A stretch of 64,000 nucleotides of DNA from Dicaeum eximium (lineage: Eukaryota; Chordata; Aves; Passeriformes; Dicaeidae). The DNA is taken from the NCBI GenBank assembly GCA_013396995.1, contig VWZP01002573.1, positions 121,023 to 185,022 of the forward strand, read 5' to 3'. Positions within the stretch are counted from its first letter, which is position 1, and the number at the start of each line of letters is the position of its first letter. This document shows, piece after piece, positions 44,881 to 57,235 of the stretch. The translations under genes and the position numbers were made by a program. The notes below the pieces were generated by a model. That model did not search any database. It was not told where the DNA came from and saw only the letters and a program-made list of their open reading frames with translations.

Positions 44881-46275
44881 CCTGCATTTTGCTGGGATTT
44901 GCCTTCCTGGAAACTCTCCAGCACCGGCATTACCTCTCAAAATACATCATTGCAGGCGGGAAGGGGCATCCTGAGCATCACTAAAAAACCAGACCAGGTT
45001 CCCTGGGCGTGCTTGTGCAGGTGTCCTGTGCAGGTACACATCCCCTGGAATGCCATGGGGTGCAGGGAGCTGAATCCAGCCCTGCCTGGGATCTGCATGG
45101 CCCTCAGAAGCTGAGGAATTGTTTCTTGCTCTCACGCCTGACTCTGGATTGGGTTATCGGCGCAGAAAACGTAATTTGTTTGCTGATATCAAAATGCTGC
45201 CGCTCACCTGAGGGATTAACACTGTGACAAAATCATTAGGAGCCTGAGGGAGTGCTGGAGGCCGTCTGAGTTCATGGAAAATTCATTCTTCTGCCTAATG
45301 AATGTCTTTTTCCAAGCAACTGCCACAGCTACCCCCGGTTTCTCAGCTCCCACCAGACCCAGCAGACGCACGTGCACAGGCTTGGCTGGATCCTGGACCA
45401 GCTAAAGGGGCACACAGCACCTTCCAAACACAGAAATGGCCCTGGGGACAAACCCCAGCACCGTGCCTCAGCCCCAGCTCTGCAGGGAACGTGTCCCAGC
45501 AGCACAGGAGAGGCAGAGCTGGGAGCTGAGCCCCCTCTGCTCCCACGCCTCCCTCGGCTCCTGCCTCCTGTTCCTCCAGGGCTGTGCACAGCAGACAAAA
45601 CCCAGCTCCTGTGGCTCTCCCTGTGAGCTGCTCCTCCTGCCTGGTGACGTGGGGAGCTGGCCCTGAGTCCCTGGCACTGCTGGGGAGGGGGAGAGCAGCA
45701 CAGGGACTGTCCCTGTGCCCATGCCCTGCCACAACCCCCCCGTCACACTCCACGCCCTGCTTCACGCCGGGGCCTCCTGCCACAGAGCTGCCTTCTGCTT
45801 GTTCCCCAATCCCTGCCACCGAGGTGACACCACCAAATATCTCCTTCCCCAACAACGAGGCTGGGATTTGCATTTCAGTTTGAGCTCCTTCTCGTGGTTC
45901 CCTGAATTTCTGGAAGATCTCCTTGCACATGCTGACGGAGCACGCTCCCCCTCTCTGCTGAAACACACGGGGATGTATTTTTAGCCTTGATCCCTGCATT
46001 AAGGAAAAGTCACCCCTTTAAAAGAGCAGTTTTATTGCCAAGCTATATTAGCACAATGAGGGAAAATCGCTCCTAATTTTTATAAATTATCTCATCATCT
46101 GCGACTAATTAGCAGCTGCGGAAAGATGGGGGAAGAAAAAAAAAGAAAAATCTCTCCTTGCCCCAGAGAGATGAGCTCGGAGGTGTTCAGAGCTCAGAGA
46201 TCCCTGCTGGTCAAGGATTCCAGGGGAATTCTCTCCCACTGCACAGGTGAGGAGCCAGCAGCCCCTTCTCCAGCA
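44881..46275. other. GRIK4 intron; GC-rich 45300-45780, AT-rich 46010-46130
   Basis: The large ORFs at 45343-45999 and 45584-45984 lie in GC-rich DNA and show no known domain. The stretch 46010-46130 is AT-rich with several TAATTA/CTAATTAGC homeodomain-type cores and no repeat match, so it is a candidate conserved element only. Confidence 0.4.
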
Positions 46276-46320
46276 GCACAGAACAATTGGGGGTGAAAGG
46301 GACCTCTGGAGATCATTAGC
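46276..46320 (-). mobile_element. Very short CR1 terminus
   Basis: AGAACAATTGGGGGTGAAAG and GGACCTCTGGAGATCATTAG resemble the reverse CR1 end; 45 bp only. Confidence 0.45.
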
Positions 46321-47970
46321 ACAGTGAGGAATAGTTGTGCTGCAGCTTAGCTGGAAACTTTATTAAAATCCAATCTAATCAAGCTGCTGCGAGTCTCCAT
46401 TCTCCTTACCCTTGCTCCTGGGCGCTTGTGCCTCTGTAAATGTGTCTATAAAAGTAAAATGAGCAAGCAGCCAACGGCTAAGCGGCACTTAATCAGAAGA
46501 AAATGTATACCCTGGTGGATAGCAAACTGCTATTAGGCTGGGGAGGGGGGAGACAGCAGGAAATAATAAGCTATAAATGGACAACCAAATAAATCTCCTG
46601 CCGCACCAAGTGAGAGCACATCTGGTTGGATGCCACCTCCAGTGAGTTGTGAGCAAAATATTTATTTGCCGCCGAGCACCTGGCAGAGGGAGAGGGAAAG
46701 GAGCTGCTTTCCCTGCAGGAAAATCCTACCTGGGATCATCTGGCCCTCAGGGCATCACTGGCCAGGCTGGGACACTGCCCACAGCTTGTTCTGCTCCAAA
46801 AACAGGGGGTGAAATAGAAAAATCCATCTCTGCTCCAACAGCAGAGCTCCTCTCCTCCATCCCCACCACGAGCCCCAGGAGGCGAATCAGGCAAAATATT
46901 CCAAAGCTTTAAATACCACAGGACTTTTCCACCTCTGATCCCTGAGAGTGCCTTAATTTAATATAGAGCACTTCAGCATTAGGAGAAAATGGGATTTGGG
47001 ACTTGGAAGGGCCCGAGGGAAAAGCTCCTTGGAGAGGGGTGTCACTGCAAAGGGGATTATCACCATAATCACGAGATTAGTTGAATAATCCCAGCCCAGA
47101 AGAGAGGTTTTGTTGTCTGCAAGATGCTCAGCACTCTCCTGCTTTCACAGAACTGCAGTGCAGCGTGGGGTCAGACTGAATGTGAGGAATAACTTGGGGG
47201 AAAATCAGCCAAGGCTATGCCTTACAGTCCATCCAAATCCATCAGGGGGACACTGCTGTGCTCAAACCTCCCAAACCCTGACAACACAGCACATAAAAAT
47301 TGACTTTTCACCCCCCACAACCCCTCTCTGCTTCATTTTCCACTTTTTAACGCAGCCACCGAGTTCAAACCTCCTAAAAACAGCAAAACCCCCGAGAAAT
47401 TCAGCCCTTCCAAAAGACAAGGTGCCAGGGAAAATAAACTAAACCAAAATAAAATAAACCTCCCCTCCTAATCACCCAGCCTGGCTCTTCTAAGGAAGCT
47501 CTCGAGCAGTTGAATTGTGCAAAGTAAACAAATAATTACCAGCTATTTTCTTCTATAGGTCAGAAAGCAGATTAGCAAACTGAGACTGAAATCTAAAGCC
47601 TGAGTGTGGCGTGCCCAGGCTTACAAAAAGCAGAAAAAAACCAGCCAGAACCCACTGGAACAACCACAGCTCTCAGCCCCTGCTGCTCTCTGTGCAACAA
47701 GAAATTCACCTGCTCAGGTGTTGATAACCTGCCTGGAAAAACACCTAAATCCACTGCTTATATTTCACATTTCCGGATTCTCAGCTTTTTAACCGAACCC
47801 ATTCTGATTTAGTACCCAGGGAATGGTTTTCTGAGAAGGGGAAAAGCCAGAATTTGCTGCTTCTCCTGGAAATTCTTAATCCAGAACGCCTCAAAACCCG
47901 GCTCTGCTGATGGAATCAGAAGGGAGAAAGAGGTGAGAGATGTAAGCAGCAATGCCTGCATTAAATCCCT
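46321..47970. other. GRIK4 intron, low-repeat; candidate conserved element 46350-46530
   Basis: 46350-46530 contains no repeat I recognise and is balanced in composition, with AATCTAATCAAGC and CGGCACTTAATCAG. Conservation cannot be judged here. The remainder up to the T run is unremarkable. Confidence 0.35.
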
Positions 47971-47999
47971 TTTTTTTTTTTTTTTTTTTTTTTCCCTTT
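47971..47999. repeat. T-rich run at gap edge
   Basis: A long T run ending in CCCTTT immediately before the N run. It probably caused the assembly break. Confidence 0.9.
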
Positions 48000-48591
48000 N
48001 NNNNNNNNNNNNNNNNNNNNNNNNNNNNNNNNNNNNNNNNNNNNNNNNNNNNNNNNNNNNNNNNNNNNNNNNNNNNNNNNNNNNNNNNNNNNNNNNNNNN
48101 NNNNNNNNNNNNNNNNNNNNNNNNNNNNNNNNNNNNNNNNNNNNNNNNNNNNNNNNNNNNNNNNNNNNNNNNNNNNNNNNNNNNNNNNNNNNNNNNNNNN
48201 NNNNNNNNNNNNNNNNNNNNNNNNNNNNNNNNNNNNNNNNNNNNNNNNNNNNNNNNNNNNNNNNNNNNNNNNNNNNNNNNNNNNNNNNNNNNNNNNNNNN
48301 NNNNNNNNNNNNNNNNNNNNNNNNNNNNNNNNNNNNNNNNNNNNNNNNNNNNNNNNNNNNNNNNNNNNNNNNNNNNNNNNNNNNNNNNNNNNNNNNNNNN
48401 NNNNNNNNNNNNNNNNNNNNNNNNNNNNNNNNNNNNNNNNNNNNNNNNNNNNNNNNNNNNNNNNNNNNNNNNNNNNNNNNNNNNNNNNNNNNNNNNNNNN
48501 NNNNNNNNNNNNNNNNNNNNNNNNNNNNNNNNNNNNNNNNNNNNNNNNNNNNNNNNNNNNNNNNNNNNNNNNNNNNNNNNNNNNNNNNNNN
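48000..48591. other. Assembly gap (592 N)
   Basis: Run of N flanked on both sides by poly(T). ORFs spanning it are meaningless. Confidence 0.99.
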
Positions 48592-48988
48592 TTTTTTTTT
48601 TTTTTTTTTGCATTTCTTCTGGCATTATGCTGTTATTTCATTCTCTATTTCTTTTTTTTTTGTTCTCACTTCACCTTTCAGTGCTAGAAACCATCCATGC
48701 TTCACGCTGAATGTGGCTGATTTTAGCAGCAGGAGAGGAAATTCTCAGAGCCCGTGTTCTTCAAACCAAGCCACCAAATGTTTTCGAGGTTAATTGATTC
48801 TCCAAGCATGAGGACACATCTTCCAAAAGCATGTTCAGTGGCATGAACTGCTACTCTAAAACTCTCCCTGCTGCCAGCTAATGCCTGAAAATGCTTCTCA
48901 TTTCCTCACAATGAAATCTGACAGCCCCAGCACAACAAACAGCCACGGATCTGTCACAGTTTGTCATTCAGAAGGGCAGGAACCAGGA
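48592..48988. other. GRIK4 intron after the gap, nothing recognised
   Basis: Starts with 18 T's, then unassigned sequence. Confidence 0.4.
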
Positions 48989-49125
48989 AATCATAAAATC
49001 CCAGAATGGGTTGAGTTGGAAAGGAACTTAAAACCATCTCCCTGCCATGGGCAGGGACACCTTCCACCATCCCAGGGACACTTCCAGGCATCCAGGGCTG
49101 GCACAGCTGCTCTTGGGATTCTGTG
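48989..49125 (-). mobile_element. CR1 LINE 3' end, reverse orientation
   Basis: AATCATAAAATCCCAGAATG, GGTTGAGTTGGAAAGGAACT, CCCTGCCATGGGCAGGGACA, CCTTCCACCATCCC and ACACTTCCAGGCATCCAGGG are the complement of a CR1 3' end. Confidence 0.88.
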
Positions 49126-49271
49126 AGAAGGAGGAGTAGCAAAGGCAGAGAGATTCCAGGAGCAGAGATTCCAGATTTTCAGCTCAGTTTGGAAATATCC
49201 CACCCTGTGCAGCAGCAGAGCCTCCAACAAGCTCAAGGTTACCTGAGGTGTGAACACCTTCACTCACACCC

Positions 49272-49689
49272 TGTTGTCCCACGTCTCAGGGGTCACCAAT
49301 GGTTGTCACTGGAGTCCCATCGGGGTGACTCAAGACTTTTTGACTCTAATATAAGAAGGCTGATATTATTTATTAAAATGACTCCACTGCTCACAAGGAT
49401 TTGGGCTATTCCTGCCCAGGTACAGAGCTGGCATTTTGCTTCTTCCAGCTCCATACCCAAAGTACAAGAATGCCAGAAAATGTTTACAAAGTCAGAGAAA
49501 TAACAATTCTTTATATCACAGGTTGGGAAAAGCAAACCACATCTCCCATATCAGAGACAGGCAAAGGAATGCATTTTGTCCTTGAAACACACACAGGGAT
49601 TTGAAATCTGCAGAGAAAAAAGAGCTTTCCCATGGAGGGAAAAACTCAGCGAGTTTGCATCTAAGAAATTTCTAAAATGTCCAGTGACA
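49272..49689 (-). mobile_element. Solo LTR, family C, copy 2
   Basis: 418 bp, closely similar to 6962-7388 along its whole length: TGTTGTCCCACGTCTCAGGG at one end, CCAGTGACA at the other, with the same TATA (TTTATATCACAGG complement) and TTTATTAAAATGACTCCACT polyadenylation region. Flanks ACACCC (49266-49271) and TCACCC (49690-49695) form a 6-bp duplication with one mismatch. GRIK4 sense orientation. Confidence 0.87.
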
Positions 49690-51960
49690 TCACCCCATGT
49701 CTTGCTTTATTTTCCAGAGCTCTTCAATCCATCCCCCTCTGGCTCACCAGCAAAAAGTCAGGGTCTGTGGGTTCTTTACACCTTTTTATCCAGGGAAATC
49801 TGTGTCTGTGTCCAGCTCAGCACAAGCTGCAGGCACCTTGAATCCTTACTCCTCTGAAAAATCCTCTGAACCTCTGAAATCTCCTTTCCTGACTTGTCCC
49901 ACCCAGCCTCTCCCACTCCTTCTCTTCTCAGTGTCGACAGCTTTGTGTGTGCAGGGCTGAAGGGACCGAGGGCAGAAGGAGGAAACAGGGACTGCAGGGA
50001 GCTCAGAGCCTTTTCCTGCCCAACAACAACCCCAGCTGCCTGCAAATAAAACTCTGGAGCTCATCAAGCAGCTCTGACCACTGAGGGTGCTTAATAAAGA
50101 TTAGTTTTCTACAGCTCCGCTTGCCTGAGGCATCATTTGCTCCTAATGAGATGCTCCATGGGATTAAAACGCAGGAGGGAAGAGCAGAGTTCCAACCACA
50201 GCCGAGGAAAACGAGATTTCTGCTCCAAAATCTGAGTTGGGCAGCTCAGAACCATCTCCTGCCATACTGATGCTCCTCAGCCCAGGAAAGGAGATAGAAA
50301 TCCAGGATGGGCTCAGCTCTGCCTGTAGCCAGCTTTATCAGCCCTTCTGGCAACAACAAAGCTACCAAAAATGGAATATTTACACAGGACAGACTCCTTT
50401 GAACAGGTAAGGGCATAATCCAGGTGGGTTACCCACAACCTGGTTACCCCAAGGCTGGAATTTGATCCTGGATTCCTGAATCCCACCTGAGCCTCCCAAC
50501 CCACTCATGACTTGATTTCTCTCTCAAAACTGACTGTAAAGAAGAAAGAAAATTCACAAATGCTCCAAGTAAAGAGCACAAGATGTTCTGAAACCTCAGG
50601 GTTGCACAGCTAAGAAGAAAATCAAGCCTCATCCCTCCTTGTGCTCTTGTCCCTCGTACCTGATGCTCCCCCCTAGGCCAGGACTGTCACCTCCAGGCTC
50701 AGAGCTCCAGCAGCCAAAAGCAGAGTCCCAAAAGTGCTGAGAGAAATCAGGTCCTTCCCTCCACAGGCAATTCTGGAAGCATCTGGAGCAGTTCTGCTTC
50801 CAGGGCTGCCACTGCAGGGAGATGGGTCAGGAGCACATGAGAGGTGACAGGTGACATCTGCATTAAGTCAGGTGGCCAGGTAAAGCTGGCCCAAAGCACC
50901 TGGCTGCTCCTGTGCCACAGCTCTGCTCCTGCAGCAGCAGGTAATCAGTGCTCATTAATAATTACTACACCCTCTCTTTGGGTAAAGCTGCAGCACTCAA
51001 GGTTTGCAGCATTCTCATTCCCTCCTAAATGCAGCAAGAGGCTGCTCCCTCTGCATCACTCCTTGCCAGGGCTCACGGGGAGCTCTGGGTGCAGCCATTT
51101 ACCCCAAAAAGGACACAGCCCTGTGCTGTGAGCCCAGGGACACGAGGGACACAGAGGTATCAAGGTGATCCCCACTCTGATGATCCCACCCCAGAGACCC
51201 CTCTCTTCTGACACTCAAACAAAGATTAATCCGCTCATAAAGCAGTGAAGGAGATCCCTGTGAAAGCACAAAGCGCTCCTGGGGCAAGTTCTTGCTCCTG
51301 TGGCTCCGTTCTAGAGGCTGATGGCACAGCTGGTCCTTCCCCTCCCTCACATCCCTGCACCTCCACAGCCTGAGCTTTCCCTTCAGGAATGCTCACAGCA
51401 GATTAAAACCCAGTTTATTAAATAAGGCAGTGCTCTAACAAGGGTAATCCACTGATAATTTCACTCATTTAAACCCTATTTTATCTCAACCAAGTAGACT
51501 TATTTCCATTTAACAATCTTAATTCTTTTAGCACATTCCAGCTCCCAAATTGGCTGCAACAGCAGCGTTGACATTCAGCCATCACTTTCACATAAAGTTC
51601 CATTCAGTCTCTCCAGGCCCCTACAGTGTCTGGAGGTGCAAGAGGAATTCATTAGTGATGAAAAGGAGCAGGAGCCGTCCCTCCCTGCAGCCTCCTGACA
51701 TCCCCAGCCCTCATTTGGCAGGGCTGGAGTCGGGGCAAGGCCAGGCTGAGCTGCTCCTGCTGCTCTCAGACCTCTCCCAGCCCCACCTCTGCTGTCACAT
51801 CCGCATTCTCCAAGCTCTCCTCCAGCCAGGATCTTCACCCTCTGCTTCCCAGACTGCCCACGCTCCTCTCCTCTCTAAATAACACCCCAAAATAGGGCTC
51901 TGGGCTGTGATGCCACCCTAATGTGACACGATGCTCTTGGATGGTTGTCCCAATAACAAA
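49690..51960. other. GRIK4 intron, nothing recognised
   Basis: No repeat family or exon is identified. 51400-51550 is AT-rich. Confidence 0.4.
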
Positions 51961-52106
51961 AGGCCCCCATTTCCCATTTTCCATTTCCCCATTTCCCATT
52001 CCCCCATTTCCCCTTTTCCCATTTCCCCATTTTCTCATTTCCCTATTTTCCCATTTCCCATTTCCCAATTTTCCCTCTTCCCATTTCCCATTTCCCATTT
52101 CCCCTG
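51961..52106. repeat. Degenerate CCCATTT simple repeat
   Basis: CCCATTTCCCATTTTCC-type heptamer to octamer repeats, pyrimidine-rich on the plus strand. ORFs rich in Pro/Phe or Asn/Gly/Lys here are artefacts. Confidence 0.93.
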
Positions 52107-54671
52107 CCTGCTCACAGCCCCTTCTGCCACCAATTGTGCCCTGGGTGTTTCCTTCTCTCTCACATTTCTCTCCCTCTGCTTTTCACAGTTGATGTCCCAC
52201 AGAAAAGCAAAAATTTCACCCTTTCAGGTCTTTCCATCCTTCCCTTTTCTCCCAGTGTTTGGGTTTGTTTTTTTTTCTTTCAGCTTTGACCTCATCACAG
52301 TGAGGTCTCTGCGAGGGAGAAGAGGAGGAGGAGGAGCACAAAGCTGGGAGCAAGGTTAGGGCAGGAGCCAGCACTGCCCCTGCCTCGTCCCCAGATCATT
52401 CTCCACTCCTGGAATTGGCACTTTCCCAAGTGCTCTGCGTCCCTAACACCTGGATGTGGAGAGTGGGAGCTGCTGAATCCCAGCCAGGGCAGTTTGGGAT
52501 TTCAGCCTCTCGGGGCCGTGTTTGTCTGACACGGAGCCAGCAGCAATTAGCTGCAGAGGGGCACTCGAGAGAAGGGCCCTGCTAGGTCAAAAGCTCCTCT
52601 TCTGGGAAGGTTGCCCAGCAGCCCTGCAGTGCCTAAAGCTCGACAAGAGGGCTTAAACACCTCGCTGAGCTCAGCTCTGGGCACGTGGCAGCCTGGAGAG
52701 CTCCTGAGCTTGCAACCCACCCATCCACAGAGCAAGGACGAGGGAACGTGCCAAGAGTAGCAGAGCAGGAGGAATGAACCCTGAGCATGAGGCTTGGAGC
52801 ACAAAGAAACCCTTCCTTGCACTCCCAGGGTGGGGATCTCAGCTCTGCTCCAGCAGGATGGAGCTGGAGTGGCTTTTTGTCTTCCTTCTCCCATCTGCCA
52901 TCCTCTCCCTGCCCTTCCCAGAGAGGTTCCAGCAGCTCCCAGGTGATAAATTCAGCTTTATCTCAACTCAGCATGAGGGAATTGGGCATCTACCTAAACT
53001 CTGAAAGGCTCTTCTCTCCCTCACTGCCCAAAAAGGACCTTCAGATCACATTGTGGTCACTACAGACCGACACTTCCCCTAAAAACAAGGAACATGTTCT
53101 TCAGCCCCATCCTCAGAAGTCACTCCCAGAACTGCTCCTGCCTCTGTGGAGGATCTGCCTCCTCTCTGTGCTTATCCAGATTCTCTAACTCCACCCAGCT
53201 CCTGCCCACATCCCCAAAATTCTCACTTCAGACAATTCCTTACAGGCGAGTTAATTGCTGTGTGGGGAGGAAGGGATTTGGGATTTGGAGCTCCAGCATC
53301 ACCGCGGCTGGCACGAAGCTCCAGCAGCCTGGCAGGGTGGTGGCTCTCACCCCAGCACGGCTCTGAGGAGGAGATTTAACCCAACCTTGCAGAGAAGTGA
53401 AATCCATCCTTGCTGGCCACCCACACGGATAGCCAGGGGCCAGGGGCTGGGCAGCAGGAATCTGTAATGCAGCCTCCTGCACAATCCCATCTCACGCCAC
53501 ACTGGAGCTCTCTGCAGAAATTCCAGCTTTGCTGAATTTGGCTCCGAGTTGGAATTCATTTTGGCAGCTGTTTAGGCAGGCAACCAAGGATCTTTCATTC
53601 ATGTAATTGACTTTTTTATTCATATCTATATGTGAAAAAGTAATGAAAGAAATTGCAGAGTAGATCTTGCTATCAGTAGCTTTCTCTATGTGAAGCAAAA
53701 AGATCTGTATTAAAAGTGGCTCAGGAGTTAAATACACAAAGTGCTGCCCAGGGGCAGGAACAGTATTTAGATATAAAACAAGTTACATGACTCTCAGATC
53801 CTGATCCTTGGCTCCGGGAGAATGTTTAATATTCAGGAACAAATGTAAAAAACCCAACCTTCAATACAAAATTCTGCACATGCACCTATCCACGCCTGTC
53901 TCCCATCACCCTGCCACAGCTCAGGACTGTGCCTGGAAGAGATAAATGTCACCTTTCCACTGACCAGCCCCTCTCTCCCTGGCTCCTCTCCTTAAATTTC
54001 CCTTCTCCTGCGGAATTAGCACCTGCTTCCAACCCAGCCACCTTCCAAAACCACGAAGCCACACAGGCCAGGGCAGCAGCTGCTGCTGTGCCCAGGGGCA
54101 CCGCAGCTTCCCCGTGCTGGTGGCTAAATGGCTTTCAATAAACAAGAGAGTGAAGAAATAGAACGTTGATTTGCTGCTTAAGTAACGTGGCTCTTTTCCA
54201 TAACTACCAGCCAGTTTCCCCATCCAGCTGCTCTGCACAGAGAGATCTATATCTATATAATATGTATGTGGATATATAATGAATCAAAACAAAGCTTAAA
54301 GGCCTCCTGGGGTGGATAATATAACCTGCCTCTCGGACATTAATGAATAGGAACAGATCAGGAAAAATAACTCTGCCACAGAGGTGCAAAAGATGGAAAG
54401 AGATGATCTGGCTGGCTGACTCCCTCCCCGTCCCTCCTCACTCCGTGCCCTGTGGCACTGATCTGAAATATAAATCTGCTTATTATTTATTATTCATGTT
54501 ATTATAGCGCCGGATTCCTCCGCTGGAGACGAGGAGCTCATTATGCTTTATGTGCCAAAGCTGCAGCCTGGAGAGAGGCTGAGCCCTCCCACGCCGGGCA
54601 AGGGGCACGGCTTTGCTGGGCATGATCTGCCTGATGCCTGGACACCTTCCCCTCGCAGGGCAGCTCACTCT
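52107..54671. other. GRIK4 intron, nothing recognised
   Basis: AT-rich part 53560-53860 has no recognised repeat. 54240-54285 is a TATATC low-complexity patch. No exon is identified. Confidence 0.4.
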
Positions 54672-55035
54672 GCTCTGCACCAAATCCCCCTTTTTCCCAT
54701 GGAGTTTCCCTATTCTGCACCAAGCCCCTTTTTTCCGCATACAGTTGTCCTGCTCTGCACCAAATCCCTCTTTTTTTCCCCATGAAGTTTTCCTCCTCTG
54801 TACCAAATCCCTTTTCCCCACAAAGTTTTCCCTGCTCTGCACCAAATCCCTCTTTCTTCCCATGGAGTTTCCCTGCTCTGCACCAAATCCCTCTTTCTTC
54901 CCATGGAGTTTCCCTGTTCTGCACCAAATCCCTTTTTCCCATGAAGTTTTCCCTGCTCTGCACCAAATCCCTTTTTTTCCCATGGAGTTTCCCTGCTCTG
55001 CACCAAATCCCTTTTTCCCACAGAGTTTCCCAGCA
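54672..55035. repeat. About 40-bp minisatellite, 9 units
   Basis: Each unit contains CTCTGCACCAAATCCCTTTT then TTCCCATGGAGTTTCCCTG. Units vary from 38 to 43 bp mainly in the T-run length. Open frames across it on both strands (up to 253 codons) are repeat artefacts. Confidence 0.94.
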
Positions 55036-55769
55036 GGATGAGGCTCAGTTGATTTTTAAGCCAAACGCGTCCAACCTCGACCGCGTAAAATTTGCGTCAA
55101 AACCTCCACGGCGGAGGAAGCCATCGATCCCTCCCCTCTTTGGTAGCCAGTCCTGCCAGCCTGGCAGAAATGCCTCTCCCAGAGCTGAAAACCAAAGCCA
55201 AGCAGGGTCTGTGCATCCCTCGGGGTCTGTGCATCCCTCCAGAGCCCGCTCGCGGTTCCCGCTCGGAAGCGCTCGCTCTGCTCCCGCGGTTTTTGCTCGC
55301 ACTCCCGTGGTGCTAATGAGCCTCCTGCCTCTGCAGGGTGCTGAGCACAGCCCCAGGAAAAGCTGCATCCACAGGTTCAGTGGGAACAGCGAGCAAACCT
55401 CCCGCCTGCACGGCGAGACCGCCCGGCGCCCACCACCGAGCTCGGCTGGGCCTCAGCACCCTGCCCTGCTGTCCTGCAGCAGAACATTTCCAGGAAACAC
55501 CTTTCACCAGGTCATTCCAGAGAAAAGCAGGGTAGATAAATGACTGCACCAGTCACCAGCCCCTTTTTGAACAGTTTCAGTTGCCTTTTCCTAAAAAAAA
55601 ATCTCATTTTATCCTTGAATAGTGTCCGTGGATGAGTCTCCTCAAGGAGATGGCTCAGGACAGGGAGGCTGAAGGAGATGGGGCAGTGGCAGCCACTGTT
55701 CCCAGTGCTGGAGTACAGGAATGGAATACCTGGGGAGAACTGCAAAGAATCCAAGGATAAAATTCAACC
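55036..55769. other. GRIK4 intron with CpG-rich patch 55060-55450
   Basis: CpG density rises between about 55066 and 55450 (for example AACGCGTCCAACCTCGACCG, CCGCTCGCGGTTCCCGCTCG, GAGACCGCCCGGCGCC) relative to CpG-poor neighbours. It lies about 6.4 kb downstream of the GRIK4 start codon in transcript direction. An alternative promoter or regulatory CpG island is possible. No exon is recognised. Confidence 0.45.
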
Positions 55770-55925
55770 AGAGAAGCTGTGGCTGCACCTGGATGCTGGA
55801 AGTGTGCAAGGCCAGGTTGGACAAGGCTTGGAGCAACCAGATCCAATGGAAGACGTCCCTGTCCATGTCAGGGGCTTGGAACTGGGTAATCTTTAAGATC
55901 CTTCCAACCCAAACCATTTGTGACT
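55770..55925 (+). mobile_element. CR1 LINE 3' end
   Basis: CAGAGAAGCTGTGGCTGCAC, AAGGCCAGGTTGGACAAGGC, GGAAGACGTCCCTGTCCATG, AATCTTTAAGATCCTTCC and AACCCAAACCATTTGTGA in CR1 order. Confidence 0.9.
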
Positions 55926-57235
55926 CACTCTAAGTCTAAATGAGGCTTTGCTGAAGGGCCTGGCATCTGTACAGGTGATTTTTTAAAAAAACTATTTATG
56001 CACATAACTCAAAACCCATAAATAAGACATCGCTCTCCAAGAAGAATAATCAGAAGAAAATTAAAAGAGCAGATAGCAGATGAATATTGTATTTCTCTCT
56101 ACCTCTCACCACTCCCCAGCAGCAAGTGATAAATAACTACAAACATACTTCACTTGAATGAACTTAACTGTCTCTTTTTAATATTGGGGGAAATATTAAT
56201 ATTGTATCCCAATAACTACACCCTCCTCCCACCCCACACCCCAGGCCAGGCTGGGATTAAACACTAATCCTAATGACAAGTGCAGAGGTTTTCCAGCAAC
56301 AGCAGCACCATGAGAGCCCTGCAGATTGTCCCTGTGCTCTGGGCTGACCACAGCAGCCTGGCTGGGTTCAAAGCCAGGGTGAGGCCATTCCTCTGCTGGG
56401 GAACAGCAATTCCACGGCCACTTTATTCCAGATCCATCAGCAGCATCCAAACAGGGCTTGGCTAAGGCAGAGCTACACCAGGAAAGGAGTTTGTGCTTTG
56501 TGTGTGTTAAATGCTTCCAGCAGGAGGGAGAAGAGGGGTTTCAAGCTGTGTGAGCCAGCTGCAAACGGGAGGTGGGGAGCTGGGGATGGCACAAAATCTG
56601 CCACAAAGCCACAGAGCCACACTGCCTGCCTACAGAGAAAGGCACAGCTGGGCTTGTCCCCCCCTCAGCTCCTCCTGACACCTGGCAGGAAGAATTTGGT
56701 CCCTGCTGACATCAGCGTCCTCCTTCCCCAGCACCCAGGGGCTGGCTGCATCATCAGAGCCACCAGCACCCTTTAAAATGCTAATTCTGCCTTGTGGGAT
56801 CTTCCCTGCAGTGCCTGCAGGAGAATCCTGTGTGTCCTGAGGGAGCTGAACTGAACCATCCCCAACCCCACTGCCGTTATCGTTCATTTTTACCTCACCA
56901 GCCTTTAATGCTCATTTTTCCCTTGCTTCCCTCCAGCTCAGACACACCTGTGGACAAACTGCACCAGCAGGGCAGCTCTGGGGCCTTTTCTCACTGCAGA
57001 AGGGGTTTAGAGCATGACAAACCCCCCAGGAGGGTGCTCACACAGGGATTGGGGCTGTACAAACGCTGCTCTGCTGCCCACGGTGTGACAGAGGCGTGGG
57101 CTGGGAATCAAGGGGCACCACACAACCACAGTGATGCAGGAAAAGCTCCACTCTGCCTCTTCCCACCTCCTTCAGCACGCACAGCTGAGTGCCAGGGGCT
57201 TCCCACAGCTCTGGGGGATCCTCAAGAACATCTTC
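55926..57235. other. GRIK4 intron, nothing recognised
   Basis: AT-rich at 55970-56210; otherwise unassigned. Confidence 0.4.

Noticed and set aside
45343..45999. 218-codon minus-strand ORF in GC-rich DNA
   Set aside because: Overlapping frames are open on both strands, as expected from local base composition; no known domain is seen.
47891..48793. ORFs of 244-286 codons
   Set aside because: They consist mainly of unknown residues across the N gap plus homopolymer Phe or Lys.
54483..55543. ORFs of 142-253 codons on both strands
   Set aside because: Products of the 40-bp minisatellite; the part beyond it has no recognisable sequence.
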